Source: Episyrphus balteatus (Eukaryota; Arthropoda; Insecta; Diptera; Syrphidae). Taken from it: 64,000 nt of DNA. Each line of letters opens with the position of its first letter. Within the stretch, counting starts at the first letter, position 1. Of the stretch, positions 34,804 through 45,711 are shown piece after piece. Made by a program: the position numbers and the translations under genes. The notes beneath the pieces are model-generated. The model was not told the origin of the DNA. It made no database searches and saw nothing but the letters and a program-made list of their open reading frames with translations. The stretch lies in the NCBI RefSeq assembly GCF_945859705.1, contig NC_079137.1, forward strand, positions 26,903,322 to 26,967,321. The letters are read 5' to 3'.

Positions 34804-35095
34804 AAAGTCCATAACTCCGCTTAAAAAAATGATCAGGTAGTGCAAATTTGGTTTAAATGCTTTTTAGGCAGATCCCTATCATTCCAGACAGTTTGTGAAA
34901 GGTATGCATATAAAATAGTAAATGCTTTTACTTGAAAATTGTAAAGTATGATCTTTATCACATTTTATCCATATCAAAACTTGTTAATACTTATTAATTC
35001 TCTTCTTCACCTATTAACTATTTTTAATGCATACAGACCAGTGTCTCTGCGCACAAGGTCAAATGACGCTTTGAATCGATTTAGAGTCGTTTCTT
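34804..35095. repeat. Relic of the 3505-8668 foldback family
   Basis: 'ataactccgctt', 'atgatcaggtagtgcaaat', 'ggtttaaatgctttttaggc', then 'tctctgcgcacaaggtcaaa' and tgacgctttga follow the order of 8535-8660, with an unrelated ~100-bp piece between. It ends about 57 bp before the next coding exon, so it supplies the sequence upstream of that splice acceptor. Confidence 0.6.
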
Positions 35096-35151
35096 TTATT
35101 TTCGTATTTTCCAGTGCATTATTAACTAATGAATATTTTTATACATTTTAG

Positions 35152-35325
35152 CCAAACGAGTCAGGTTTTGTGCTGCTTGGTGACCTCTCTCGAGAAACCT
35201 CTACAGATCCCGACGACGAATGGCCTATGTGCCCACCTTCACCTTGTGATGTAGAGTTTGAGAATGCTAATATTATCATAGATGGTAAATCTAACATTAA
35301 AAGTCGTCGACCCAAAGAAGCAAAC
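35152..35325 (+). CDS. Scaffold-protein coding exon (58 codons)
   Basis: Acceptor atacattttag before 35152 and donor gtaagtaatt after 35325. Exactly 58 codons, phase 0 in and out, so the reading frame from KRELPK in the large exon continues as PNESGFVLLGDLSRE. It contains an acidic, Cys- and Pro-containing stretch, DDEWPMCPPSPCDVEFEN, then a basic SRRPKEAN end. Dense codon sense without stops, both splice sites close to consensus, and matching phases make this secure. Confidence 0.88.
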
Positions 35326-35388
35326 GTAAGTAATTTTTAAAGAAACATAATGCAAAAATATCTATTTAAAATATCTTTTTAATAATAG

Positions 35389-35638
35389 TTTCGAGTACAA
35401 TTCAACGATACACTCAATTCGACATTTGAATATCCATCAGAGTCATCAGTAATTGAGGACTCGGGCAGCGAATATGCTGACTTGGCAGCTGAACTTGATG
35501 CATCTTCGTCTCCTTATGGAGCTTCAGGAACTGAAACCCATGAAGAAATGGAATCGCCAATAGTCCATCATCATGTTAAATCTGAAGAAATAATACAACT
35601 TCCACATAACAATAAAGTTTTAGGAAATTTGTCTTTAG
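35389..35638 (+). CDS. Scaffold-protein coding exon with RVQF motif
   Basis: Follows a 63-bp intron (gtaagtaatt ... aataatag), a size typical of fly short introns. 250 bp, in phase 0, out phase 1 before gtaagtaatt. It opens FRVQFND: RVQF at 35392-35403 fits the RVxF docking motif of protein phosphatase 1. STFEYPSESSVIEDSGSEY follows. As I recall the family, an FEYPSE block lies near the C-terminus of taperin and phostensin. The exon ends with LGNLSL and the first base of a Gly or Asp codon. Three downstream exons can complete it. Confidence 0.88.
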
Positions 35639-35928
35639 GTAAGTAATTCAAAATTTAACTAGAACCGAAACATAACAATCCTGCACACAAATCAGATAGT
35701 AAAAAAAAGAAAACAAACACATATCATGAATAATTCATAAAAAAACCCCTTATATTTTTTTTGTTTGCAAATAATCGGATTTTTCATCATCTTATACCAT
35801 TGAAACATCAAATTATTAATTTAATTAACACATTGTGCCTTACGTGCAGAATGTATTGAAGATTGTAAATATTGCTCTGCAACATACAAAACAATTAAAA
35901 CAATTCAATATAATATGAAATTTTACAG

Positions 35929-36089
35929 GAAATATTTCCGCTGATATGTTAAAGTGTTGCCAAGCGATAAAACCATGTAAAATAAAAAAGAAAAACAAAC
36001 TATTTAAAATCTTGCTTTGTCCATTCCGCAGGTTTTCCAGGTTAGTTTTTGAACCAATAAAAGCATTTCATTCACTTGGTCTAATTTAG
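35929..36089 (+). CDS. Candidate alternative last exon A (basic/Cys tail)
   Basis: Acceptor gaaattttacag. Entering in phase 1 it gives GNISADMLKCCQAIKPC, then KIKKKNKLFKILLCPFRR and a stop (TAG, 36087-36089), about 53 residues. An AATAAA lies inside at 36056-36061. Alternatively the exon could splice out at 36040|gttagt, but then neither downstream exon gives a long frame. The tail is strongly basic with Cys pairs, as in membrane-associating or palmitoylated tails. This is only a possibility, and a chance ORF is not excluded. Confidence 0.35.
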
Positions 36090-36197
36090 AAGAATCGTAT
36101 TGACGCTAGTTTCCCGATACAAAACCACATGTCACAATTCAAAATTTGTTAAAAACTTTTTGTGCTGATAATCTGCATTTCAATAAACTTTTTACAG

Positions 36198-36418
36198 ATT
36201 GTTCAAGTGGTCCGAAGAATATAGTGTCACGTCGAGTTCTTCTGGTGCCAAATAAAACTAAATCGACCAATGCAATTTTCAATAACCCACAATATGCTCG
36301 ATTTTTTAAAAATGACAATGAGACAAAGAAAAATCAAGCAGTTCCTGCAAAAGTTAACATATTTAAATCTTCTTCGTTTTCTTCAACAACCAAATATGCT
36401 AATATTCCCTTAGAGTAA
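36198..36418 (+). CDS. Candidate alternative last exon B
   Basis: Acceptor ctttttacag before 36198. In phase 1 it continues as D-CSSGPKNIVSRRVLLVPNK and runs 73 more codons to TAA at 36416-36418, ending STTKYANIPLE. A polyadenylation signal AATAAA follows at 36467-36472, about 50 nt after the stop, which supports a true 3' end. Rich in Asn, Lys and Ser, like the body of the protein. No domain recognised. Confidence 0.6.
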
Positions 36419-36466
36419 ACACAATTAATTACCCGTAAGATGATATGCTCATTTTCAAAGGAAAAA

Positions 36467-36472
36467 AATAAA
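36467..36472 (+). promoter_or_regulatory. Poly(A) signal for exon B isoform
   Basis: AATAAA 49 nt after the TAA of candidate last exon B. The position is suitable. Usage is not shown. Confidence 0.45.
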
Positions 36473-36539
36473 CAATTAAAACATCAATTTAGTAGGCTTA
36501 AGTTAATTAAAGGAGAATAGCTCTTTGATCAATAATAAT

Positions 36540-37480
36540 AAGTTATACGCCGTTGAAAAGGTCTTTTCACTGCGGTCAAATGTCACACACATCATTTTTT
36601 TTAAAATTAAACATGCTCATGTCTTTTAAAGTCGTCTGCTAAATCAGAACCTTCACATGGCAAACAATCTCACTAACAGATGGAAATTATTGCATTTTTT
36701 CTGATGAAGTTAATTCCCACTAAACGTGAGGCCCAACTCCACATTTTCTGTGAGCAGGAAATTCACTTTTATGTGAAGTTGTTACCTGTGGACAATGGTT
36801 TGAGCTTTAAATACATTAAAGGCTGCTGTAATTTACTTTTCAAAAATTGTATGCAATGGTACCCTTTTTTCAAATATTTGGACACTTTTGCTTTGATGAA
36901 TGCAATAAAACAAAAAATCAGTAATGGTTAAAATCATCAATATGTTACTAGAGATTATTCAATTCAATTATATATCCTTTCTTAAAACCATTGTTCTAAA
37001 CTTCGATACAACCTTTTCTAAGAATCTTTTAAAAAAATGTTGTTTCAAAAATTTTACTTCGAAAACTCAATTTGATATTACTGTACATAAATGTAAAATC
37101 TATTTTACATATTTTATCAATATACATGAATATAAACACATCTTTAAACGTATGCTTAGTTACAAAATTTGTTTGTTTTTGCAATTGCATACAACTTATG
37201 CACTGTGCTAAAATCTCTTGGTTATTCAATGTGATGAATCTATTTTTCAAACGAAATTATTCGTTGGTTCCAAGCAGGGCAAACGAAATGATGTAGAGTA
37301 TCACAATAATAAAATAAATACAAACGCAAATCTCAGAAAGACATGCAATGACAAAATTAACAACAAAAACAAAGAATCAAAACTCAAATGTCATTCTTCC
37401 GCGCACAATTAATGTCCTGGCAATTATGTGTGCGAAAAAGATGTGGAGACTTCTTTAAATAAACTGGTATAGTTTTCAAT
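36540..37480. other. Intronic sequence with short unassigned frames
   Basis: Frames of 60-95 codons occur at 36680-36931, 36924-37211 and 37218-37412 (+). The last reads a Lys/Asn-rich peptide containing KLFVGSKQGKRNDVEY. They lack convincing splice sites or family motifs. They could be remnants of a transposon gene or chance in A+T-rich DNA, so I do not call them genes. Confidence 0.35.
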
Positions 37481-37975
37481 ACATTTTCAATAAAATTAAC
37501 AGTCTTTGCAACTCTGATTACGTTCTTATAGAAATCAAAAGTTTTGAATATTTTTTTTTATCAAATCCATCACTGGAGGAATATAGAAGATTATATACTT
37601 TAAAATTGTAAATTTGACTAGATAAATTATTAAAAAAAATCATTTAAATTTAAAATCAAGATAATTATATACATTCCTTCCGAGCCTGCAACGACCTCTC
37701 TGCATTGTCGCAATCAAGTGCAACCGAATTGAGAAAAAATGATGTATAAGCATTTGATCACTGTAAACAGTAACCTTTACTATGGTATAGCACTGAACAT
37801 TAATGGTCACTTCACATACATTTTTACCATTGTCCTTTCATTGATTTATATGTTTAAGTAATCAAATTAATTTCGCTTAATAAGTACTAAAGTTGTATTA
37901 CTTTCCCTTCCTCATCTCATGAAACTGCTCTTATACATTGAAGTATTTAGGCTATCATATATGTATTTATATATA

Positions 37976-38630
37976 CAGGGTGTCCCAAAAGTAATGGATC
38001 AAACGAAATATGCTGATAGGCCAACTTTAGAGCTCTCAGATTTTGGTAACTTGTTCATCCCAAATCCTCACGGTTTTCGAATTAATGCAGTTTTTGTGAA
38101 ATTTCGAATAATCCCGACTTTGCAACAGTATTTTGCTTCCTCCGCTCATATTTTTTTGCATTCAAATTGTAATATCTTTAGTTCTAACTTCAACTTTGAA
38201 AACTTTTATACATTTTTGAAAACTGCAATAACACGGCAAGTTTTTAAAATAATAAACCCGTACCACACCATACAAATTTTTGTCAGGGTGTTGCTCTGAA
38301 CTAAAAGTAAGAAATTGAGTTTTTATAAAACATGGAACTGTTAATTAATTTGCAGCAAAATGGAGTATGCAATAAAAAAAATATTTTGATTAATTAATTA
38401 TTTCTTATTATTAGACAATGTTTTAGTGAAAGAATTGTAAAAAACAAAAATTAAATATGAACAAAGGAAGCAAAATACTGTTGCAAAGTCGGGATTTTTC
38501 GAAATTTCACAAAAACTGCATTCATTCGAAAACCGTAAGGATTTGGGATGAACAAGTTACCAAATTCTGAGAGCCATAAAGTTGGCCTATCAGCATATTT
38601 CGTTTGATCCATTACTTTTGGGACACCCTG
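37976..38630. mobile_element. Mariner-type MITE, CAGGGTGTCCC ends, 655 bp
   Basis: The left end CAGGGTGTCCCAAAAGTAAT and about 160 further bases are repeated inverted at the right end. Both flanks are TA (37974-37975, 38631-38632). CAGGGTGTCCC with TA duplications is common in Tc1/mariner relatives. No transposase. It lies in the last intron of the scaffold gene. Confidence 0.82.
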
Positions 38631-38632
38631 TA

Positions 38633-39340
38633 TATTATTATTGTCTCTGCTAGTTTAATTCAATTGAAATTATAGTTTTTCTGATGCAATGCATTTAAAA
38701 ATATGTATAAGAAATTTTCAATATCCACCCTTCATTTTCTTTTATCGCTTAAATGTATTTATTGGTTATACACTTTACATGATAAGGAATTGCAGTTTAT
38801 AGGAAATAACACTTCTTACATTCCCTCACTTTAATTTTTTTTAAACTTTTTAAAACGCTACACATTGAAATTACAATTATTAAACTAAACGCAAAATAAT
38901 ATCAAATTCATACTCGCGATTTAATTAATTTTGTTTTTATTTTCTTCAATACAGATATTTTTTTTTCAAAATAACTTACCCTAACAAAATTTACGTTCAA
39001 ATTATATATTTCCAGATATTGTTTAGAAAATTACGAGTATTATTCACTTCATCAAAAATTTGTTTATCCATAATCCATAAAAAAAATCATCAACAAATTA
39101 ATAGCTATTTTTTCATTGAATCAAGAGTTTAAAATCCCAAACAGTAGAACTAATGATTAAGAGGTAACTAATATTTACTAATATTTCATTTTAACTGTGC
39201 AGAGATTTTCCTTATGGTAACATAACATTTATTCTTAATATTTTTTATCATTCATTCGTCGCTAAGGTGTGAAATTTGGAAGATACATTCTACTGCCACG
39301 TATAGATTATTTTAATTTGTGTTTTGAAATATAATTTTAG
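38633..39340. other. Intronic A+T-rich sequence before last exon
   Basis: No gene or element recognised. The interval ends in the acceptor ataattttag of the distal last exon. Confidence 0.5.
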
Positions 39341-39588
39341 GCTCAGCGCCCCTAGGCTGTTACACTCCCATAACGGCTAAAACCGAAAACATATTTCAAT
39401 TAGGTGTAACACGTGTACCAAATAGTCAATCGGATAAAAGTGGAGATAATGCTCAGACAAATGAAAAAAAACCCGCGGACTACTATGACGAGCTTGATAA
39501 GCCTTCATTGGAATATCTGAAACCTGCATCCGATGATCTCACAATAGCCTACAGCGAAGGTTCTTTGAAAACCGATTTGCTGTATTAA
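39341..39588 (+). CDS. Distal last exon C of the scaffold gene
   Basis: Acceptor ataattttag before 39341. In phase 1 it completes a Gly codon and continues GSAPLGCYTPITAKTENIFQ to TAA at 39586-39588, giving 82 residues ending SEGSLKTDLLY. With the preceding exon this reads LGNLSLGSAPLGCYTP. As I recall, a comparable LGxYTP block closes vertebrate taperin/phostensin, which makes this the best candidate for the ancestral C-terminus. It also carries acidic DYYDELDKPSLEYL. The frame is dense and uninterrupted. Confidence 0.82.
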
Positions 39589-40760
39589 TTTATATATTTT
39601 TTGTTTGTTTAATATTTTTTTCTTTTTGTTTAAATATCATTTAATGTTATAAAACCTTTACATAAAGTGAATAGCTTCATGTTCATTCCAAAATTCCGCA
39701 ATATTTGTAAATAAATATGAATTTCTAAAATTATCAACAAAAAAAAGGTTCGCTGAAAAATTGAACATATTTTTAAGAATTAAATAAGTTTAAGTTTCGT
39801 ATAATTTATTCAAACACGGATTTTTTGCATTTCGACAAATTGTTTACATTCCAGGAAAACACAATAAGTCTGATACAAAATAAACCCGCATTTATTACAT
39901 ACAGAAAATGCCACGCTAAAAGCTGGATAATTTAAAATTTAAACAAGACTGTCTGAAAAAAAGTTAATAAAACTATACTTTTAATAAATGTAAACCAACA
40001 CTGCGATGCCAAAAATATAATATTTTGCAAAAAGACTATGATTCCTAAGCATCTTTTTTAAATATTTGTTTGGTGAAAAAATATAACACAATATAATATG
40101 GATAATCGGAGAAGAATCAAAAAAGAATATATAAAAATAATATTATATCTCTATACAACATTCAGTGAACATGTTATTTAATCATGTGAATTTGTGTGTT
40201 GCAATTTAAAAACTTGCCAAAAACCAGTTCTTAGAGAAAGGTTTATTAAGAAAATAAAAATTAATCTACACGTAAATAAAGGAATATTTTTCATTATTAT
40301 TCAAATAATTACATAAATACATAATTATACAAACAAAAAATGTTGTCATCTCATTTTTATACGAATAGGTAGCATGACAATTAAAAATATGAAAAAAAAA
40401 AAACAAGAAAACATTGTTCGATTTTTTTCCTTTTAAATTGTACTCTTACAATAAAATTAAGTTACACAAAAGCGATAAAATAATTTAAAGTCTATTTGAA
40501 TTTGTATTTTTTGTTTCTCTTTTATATTTAAAAAAAAAATATTAACACATAAATACATACTTAGTCCATACCCACTTCTTATTTTTCTTTAGTAAATTGG
40601 ATATGATTTAATCAAAAACAGTGTACGAATTATAAATACAAAATATTGTATTTTATGTGATAAAAATAAATTCGCTTTCCACATAAATATTGACTTTTTA
40701 TTTGGTGTATTTTTTAAATTTCAGCACTCTAAAATAAAAACAATACCAGAATAACTTTTA
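39589..40760 (+). other. 3' UTR and following A+T-rich sequence
   Basis: Very A+T-rich with several AATAAA signals and homopolymer runs. No frame, RNA motif or paired repeats recognised. Confidence 0.45.
39710..39715 (+). promoter_or_regulatory. Poly(A) signal after last exon C
   Basis: AATAAA about 120 nt past the stop codon. Further AATAAA copies occur downstream (for example near 39880), so the true 3' end is uncertain. Confidence 0.4.
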
Positions 40761-41000
40761 GTTGCGATATGGTTACTATAGGTAAGTTATGCATTCGTAC
40801 AAAAAAAATGGACCGATTTACATGAAACTTTATTTGTAGCTTTTTTTTTATATGAAGGAGTTTTTGAAATTAATTTTTTGGACCAAAATTAACGGAAAAA
40901 ATTACCAAATTTCTATATAAAAAGTGTTAAGAATTTTATCATCTTGAATTCTAAGAGCAAGTTCGTGCATTTTTTTTTTTTTTTTTCAATATTTGACGAA
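40761..41000 (-). repeat. Fragments of two dispersed repeat families
   Basis: 'gcgatatggttactataggt', 'cattcgtacaaaaaaa' and 'ttttggaccaaaattaacgg' resemble the flank of the copy at 23250-23560. Next to it, aagagcaagttcgtgcat is the inverse of the GCACGA...CTTGCTCT repeat at 10560 and 22204. Confidence 0.5.
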
Positions 41001-43184
41001 CGTGATTTGAACATGAAAGAGGTAAGCGAATAAAAACCAATAATGGACAAAACATTAAAAATCTTATAAATTTCTAATTTTGTTTTCAGGTACATTCCAT
41101 ACTATTTGCTCATTAAAAAAAGAGGTGACAAAATTCTGTATGTATATCCATTATTCTGCTTTTCTAATGTCGTTTTTAATTGGCAATTCGGAATTGTTCT
41201 TCGATTCGGAATCCCAATTGAACAGTTTTTTTTTATTCCGAAGAATCTGATGTTTGGTGTGAATGTATTGTTTGAGTTTAACATTTTTCACATATATGTG
41301 TATTTGCGCCAAATTTCATTTGTATTTGTGCTGCAAACATTTTGTACTGCTGACATTTAAATCTATGAATGTGTGAGTGATTCTGCTTCTGATTTTGTTT
41401 TTAAAACCAGAAGAGAAATTCTCTTTTTTTCAGAATCAGAACTGTCAGTTTTGCCCAATTGAACGCATTCAGATTGCTTTTTTTTGCTTCCAGATTGCCA
41501 ATTAAAAATGCCATAATATTATGTATTCTAAAATTCTGTAAATCCAAAACATTAGGAGTAAACACGGAAAACCCATAGAAACCGTAGAATTTTCTATCGG
41601 TAGAAATGAGCTGTCAAAATTAGCATGGGAAAAATATTCCGCAAATCATACAATTTTATCTCACAAATTTGAAGCAGAAACCGTAGAAAAAAAATCTGAT
41701 AAACTTTGGGTGTGTTCAATCACCTATCAGATAGGCTATCTGGGATCCCCGTATCTGGAATATCTTTTTGAACGCGATTTATGTCTTATTATTCAGATAA
41801 CCAGACATAAAATATGTTAATATTGAAAAGAGAATATTATTTTATCTGAGCAGATTACATTTTTTTTATTGTTGCATAGTATTTGCAAAATTAGCTTTAC
41901 TTTATTTTTTTAATTGAACAAATTTTATAAGTTCAATTTGACGTTTAACAAACAGCTGTTTGTTTCCCTTGTTTACGCAATTATTTTCTGCTGGGGTGTT
42001 CAGTTAAACCTATTGCGAAATTTTCTATTTCTAAAAATTATCTCGTTACGTGAATACCCTAACTATTTCAAAAACATTTTTTTATTTTTATTGTTTTTTT
42101 TTTTATATAATTTCCCCTCCCGTAAGCGGAGGGAGATATACCACCACCTCCCCTCCCCCTGTAAAAAAAAATGCATTGCATATAGCCCCATAGTTCCTCC
42201 CTCCATGTGACTATTTAAATAGTCACAAATAACTATTTTAATAGTCAAAATTGACTACTTAATTGTTAATTTGGAAAATACTTAGATTGACTATTAAAAT
42301 AGTCACAAACAACTATTTTTAACTACATATTTAAAATAGTCATCCCGGTTTTAACTATGAAACTAGTTAGTGCCAACCCCCGCTTCCGGCAATATTTTGA
42401 ATGGGAAACCTGGTTTATTTTAAATAGGAATAATAAAACTTTTATTTTGTATTAGAATTAAAAAAAAAAAAATCAGATGACTGTGACAAAGTAAGCTTAC
42501 AAAGCAAATAAAGTACATAGTTTGTCTATTTTTCAATTTTTTTTTTAAACTAGAAGACATAGAATCACACAGTTTTTCACTATTTGGTAAAAGATCAATA
42601 GGGACAGTTAATTTTACCAGTATATTTTTTATTTAAATTCAAAACCTTGAAAAATTTATCAGTGAATGTGTTTTTAAAATTTGTTCCTCAAAATTTTGAC
42701 TTTAAAACCAAGTAAATATTTCAAAAACCTTTATTTGGAATAACTTCATTTAAATTTTGTGATTAAGGGTGAAACTTTTAAAAAAGTTATTATTTATAAT
42801 TTTTCATTTTTAGTAATTTTTCAGAATTTTAAATTCAAAGCCTGGCAACCCCTGCTTGCGGCAATATTTCAAATGGCAAAACAGATGGCTGCAATTTTCA
42901 CAAAAAATGTACCTCTTTAAACCTAGCGACCGTAGGGTTGCGGCAGGCTGAGAATTCGGAATTTCGCTCATCTGTCAGTACCAAACGAACAAAAGAAAAT
43001 AAAAAAAAAAATATCTCCTAAACCGGGTGAAAACCAAATCAAACCAAATTTTTCAAGGACGCGCGCAATTTTAAAGAACTGTTTTCTTACAAAAAAAAAC
43101 TTATACAAATCGATTTTAAGTGTTTTTTTGGTAATAACGTTCTACTATAACTAAATCTAGTGTCTAAAAATCGAAAAAAAAATC
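41001..43184. other. Intergenic A+T-rich sequence with ACTATT palindromes
   Basis: No gene recognised. At 42206-42350 the phrases GACTATTTAAATAGTCAC, AACTATTTTAATAGTC and GACTATTAAAATAGTCAC form a series of overlapping palindromes. A phrase ccgcttccggcaatatttt (42378) recurs as tgcttgcggcaatatttc (42855), a diverged direct repeat about 475 bp apart. Short frames at 41106-41360 and 41914-42210 have no recognisable motifs. Confidence 0.5.
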
Positions 43185-45090
43185 GAAAGTAGCAGACAAC
43201 AGACAAAAAAATCTTTGGCAGCGGATATCTAAGAAATAAGAATAAAAAATGGATTTCTGTAAATGGCGATTTGTTGTAATTTGGATTTTGAATATGTGCC
43301 ATTTTTTATTTTTTTTATTTCGGTAATGTGTAAAATTGTATAGTAAAAATAAAACTTTGGCAAGCTCTCCTGGGCTAACGAATGGACATTATGTAATGAA
43401 ATTGAAACAGTATACTTACTTCTCAAAACTCTAAATGTGCTATTTTTTAGTTTTTCGATTTTTTGCTTAGATCATTTGGCAGCTCATAACTCCCTCAAAA
43501 ATGACTATTTTTGAGTAAATAAAAAATATACATAAAGTATTTTGAATAATCTACATGTAACATGTGCTATTTTTTAGATTTTTAAATTTTGTAATGAGTG
43601 ATTTTAAATTTCAAAAAACTAATTTTTAAAAGTTTGGCCGCGGATATAAAAGCCAATATTAATCTTAAAAAACAAAAAAAAAATATGTATTTGTTTTTTC
43701 AAAACCTACATGTGCTATTTTTTAGATTTTCAAATTTTGAATTTTTTAATTTTAAATTTTTAAAAAAACTAATTTTTAAAAGTTTGGCCGCGGATATAAA
43801 AGCCAATATTACTTAAAAATGTTTGAAAAAAATTTGCATGTATATGTTTTTTCAAAACCTACATGTGCTATTTTTTAGATTTTCAAATTTTGAATTTTTT
43901 AATTTTAAATTTTTAAAAAAACTAATTTTTAAAAGTTTGGCCGCGGATATAAAAGCCAATATTACTTAAAAATGTTTGAAAAAAATTTGCATGTATTTGT
44001 TTTTTCAAAACCTACATGTGCTATTTTTTAGATTTTCAAATTTTGAATTTTTTAATTTAAAAAAAAACTAATTTTTAAAAGTTTGGCCGAATCAGCATTA
44101 AAAAATACCTCGAACTCATATATCATATGTGTATTATTATATATACCATTGTCTATTATTGCTAATTTTGAAAATCTCGATTCGCGCTTCGACCTTCAAA
44201 ATCGCGACTTGCGGACATGAGATTATTCTAGACTTTTGAGGTATGTTATAGAATGCCAAACCGAAGGTATTGAACAAAAAAAATTTCTATTAGCATTCAT
44301 TCCGAGGTTAAACTCTTATTTGACTGGATTAGTATATTTTTGTTTTTTTTTTTTTTAATAATATTTTTAAAATTAAGTTTTTTTTATTAATTTAAAATTC
44401 AAAAATTAAAAATTTGAAAATCTAAAAAATAGCACATGTAGGTTTTGAAAAAACAAATACATGCAAATTATTTTCAAACATTTTTAAGTAATATTGGCTT
44501 TTATATCCTCGGCCAAACTTTTAAAAATTTAAAATTAAAAAATTCAAAATTTGAAAATCTAAAAAATAGCACATGTAGGTTTTGAAAAAAAAAAATACAT
44601 GCATATTTTTTTTTTGTTTTTTAAGATTAATATTGGCTTTTATATCCGCGGCCAAACTTTTAAAAATTAGTTTTTTTGAAATTTGAAATCACCCATTACA
44701 AAATTTTAAAATCTAAAAAATAGCAGATGTAGATTATTCAAAATACTTTATGTATATTTTTATTTACTCAAAAATAGTCATTTTTGAGGAAGTTATGAGC
44801 TGCCAAATGATCTAAGCAAAAAATCGAAAAACTAAAAAATAGCACATTTAGAGTTTTGAGAAGTAAGTTTCAATTTCATTAAATAATGTCCATTCGTTAG
44901 CCCAGGAGAGCTTGCCAAAGTTTTATTTTTACTGTAAAATTTTACACATTACCGAAATAAAAAAAAAAAAAAAGGCACATATTCAAAATCCAAATTACAA
45001 CAAATCGCCATTTACAGAAATCCATTTTTTATTCTTGTTCCTTAGATATCCGCTGCCAAAGATTTTTTTTGTCTGTTGTCTGCTACTTTC
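43185..45090. mobile_element. Foldback element with internal tandem repeats, 1.9 kb
   Basis: GAAAGTAGCAGACAACAGAC at 43185 is matched by its inverse ending at 45090, and the arms pair for about 700 bp ('gcggatatctaag', 'ctcctgggctaacgaatgga', 'atttggcagctcataac', 'tttggccgcggatataaaag'). The non-repeated centre (about 44095-44340) has the phrases 'attcgcgcttcgacct' and 'tcgcgacttgcggaca'. No ORF, no clear target duplication. Confidence 0.75.
43560..44095. repeat. Tandem array in the left foldback arm, ~4 units of ~145 bp
   Basis: Each unit runs 'acatgtgctattttttagat' ... 'aagtttggccgcggatata' ... 'gccaatatta'. Four units occur on the left, the last cut at 'agtttggccga'. The right arm (44370-44680) has about two and a half inverted units. 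Unequal unit numbers in the two arms show that the array changed after the palindrome formed. Confidence 0.75.
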
Positions 45091-45435
45091 AGGGTCATGG
45101 TTTGTTTTGGTTTTCGCCGAGTTTAAAACGTCATAATGGTAGCTGTAAAAAGAAAGAGAACACAGGGACATTTGTTCGAACTTCCCAATATGCAACCCTG
45201 TTTTTTTTTGTTATCTTTGCATCATTTCCTTTAAAATGACGTACAGATACAACAGATACCTGCAAAATCGAGCGCACTTTGGGCTAGAACGCTATTTTAG
45301 CAGGAATTAATTAAAAAGTCAACTTATTCCAATATTGCTAATTTTAGTCTTATTCGATAGATAAATGGACTAGCTATAATTGCCCATTCAAAATTTAGGT
45401 CAAAACATTCATTGGCTACATAAAAAACACAATCT

Positions 45436-45711
45436 TTTTTTTTTTTTTTTTTTTTTAATTTAACTATATGCCTGTAAGACCTTAGGTCTTTTAAATGCAA
45501 CTGCACGGCACTAGTTAGAAGGAATAGAAAGATAGGAAAGAATTTTTGTTGGTACAGTGAATTGAGAATGAGATGATTATTATCTCATAAAGTCCCACGG
45601 GTGGCTTCCAAGCTGGGGGATTAAGAAAAGAATGCTGCCTGAGGTAGGGCTTGAACCCACAACCTTCAGGTTAGCAGTCAAGCACTACATCCACTGCACC
45701 ATTGCCACCCG
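45436..45711 (-). mobile_element. tRNA-derived SINE, copy 2 (full length)
   Basis: Minus-strand element. The head near 45711 contains tggtgcagtgg (A-box-like) and gggttcaagccc (B-box, inverted at about 45647-45658), about 35 bp apart as in tRNA genes. A body of about 160 bp follows, then ctaaggtcttacaggcatat and an A-run of about 22 at 45435-45457. This is the classical SINE plan. It matches 10141-10374. Confidence 0.85.

Larger units (their letters stand above)
28520..35151 (+). other. Intron between the large exon and the next coding exon
   Basis: A 6632-bp phase-0 intron with donor gtgagtaat and acceptor atacattttag. It is filled with mobile elements: a Harbinger-like MITE 56 bp after the donor, a pogo-like MITE, a hAT-like element, a foldback holding two MITEs, and a relic of the 3505-8668 foldback family ending within 60 bp of the acceptor. 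No other coding segment was recognised. Confidence 0.75.

Noticed and set aside
36680..37412. Chain of short + strand frames as extra exons of the scaffold gene
   Set aside because: No suitable acceptor/donor pairs with matching phase were found, and candidate exon B already ends with stop and poly(A) signal upstream.
43560..44095. CRISPR-like regular repeats
   Set aside because: Units of about 145 bp are contiguous tandem repeats inside a eukaryotic foldback, without unique spacers.
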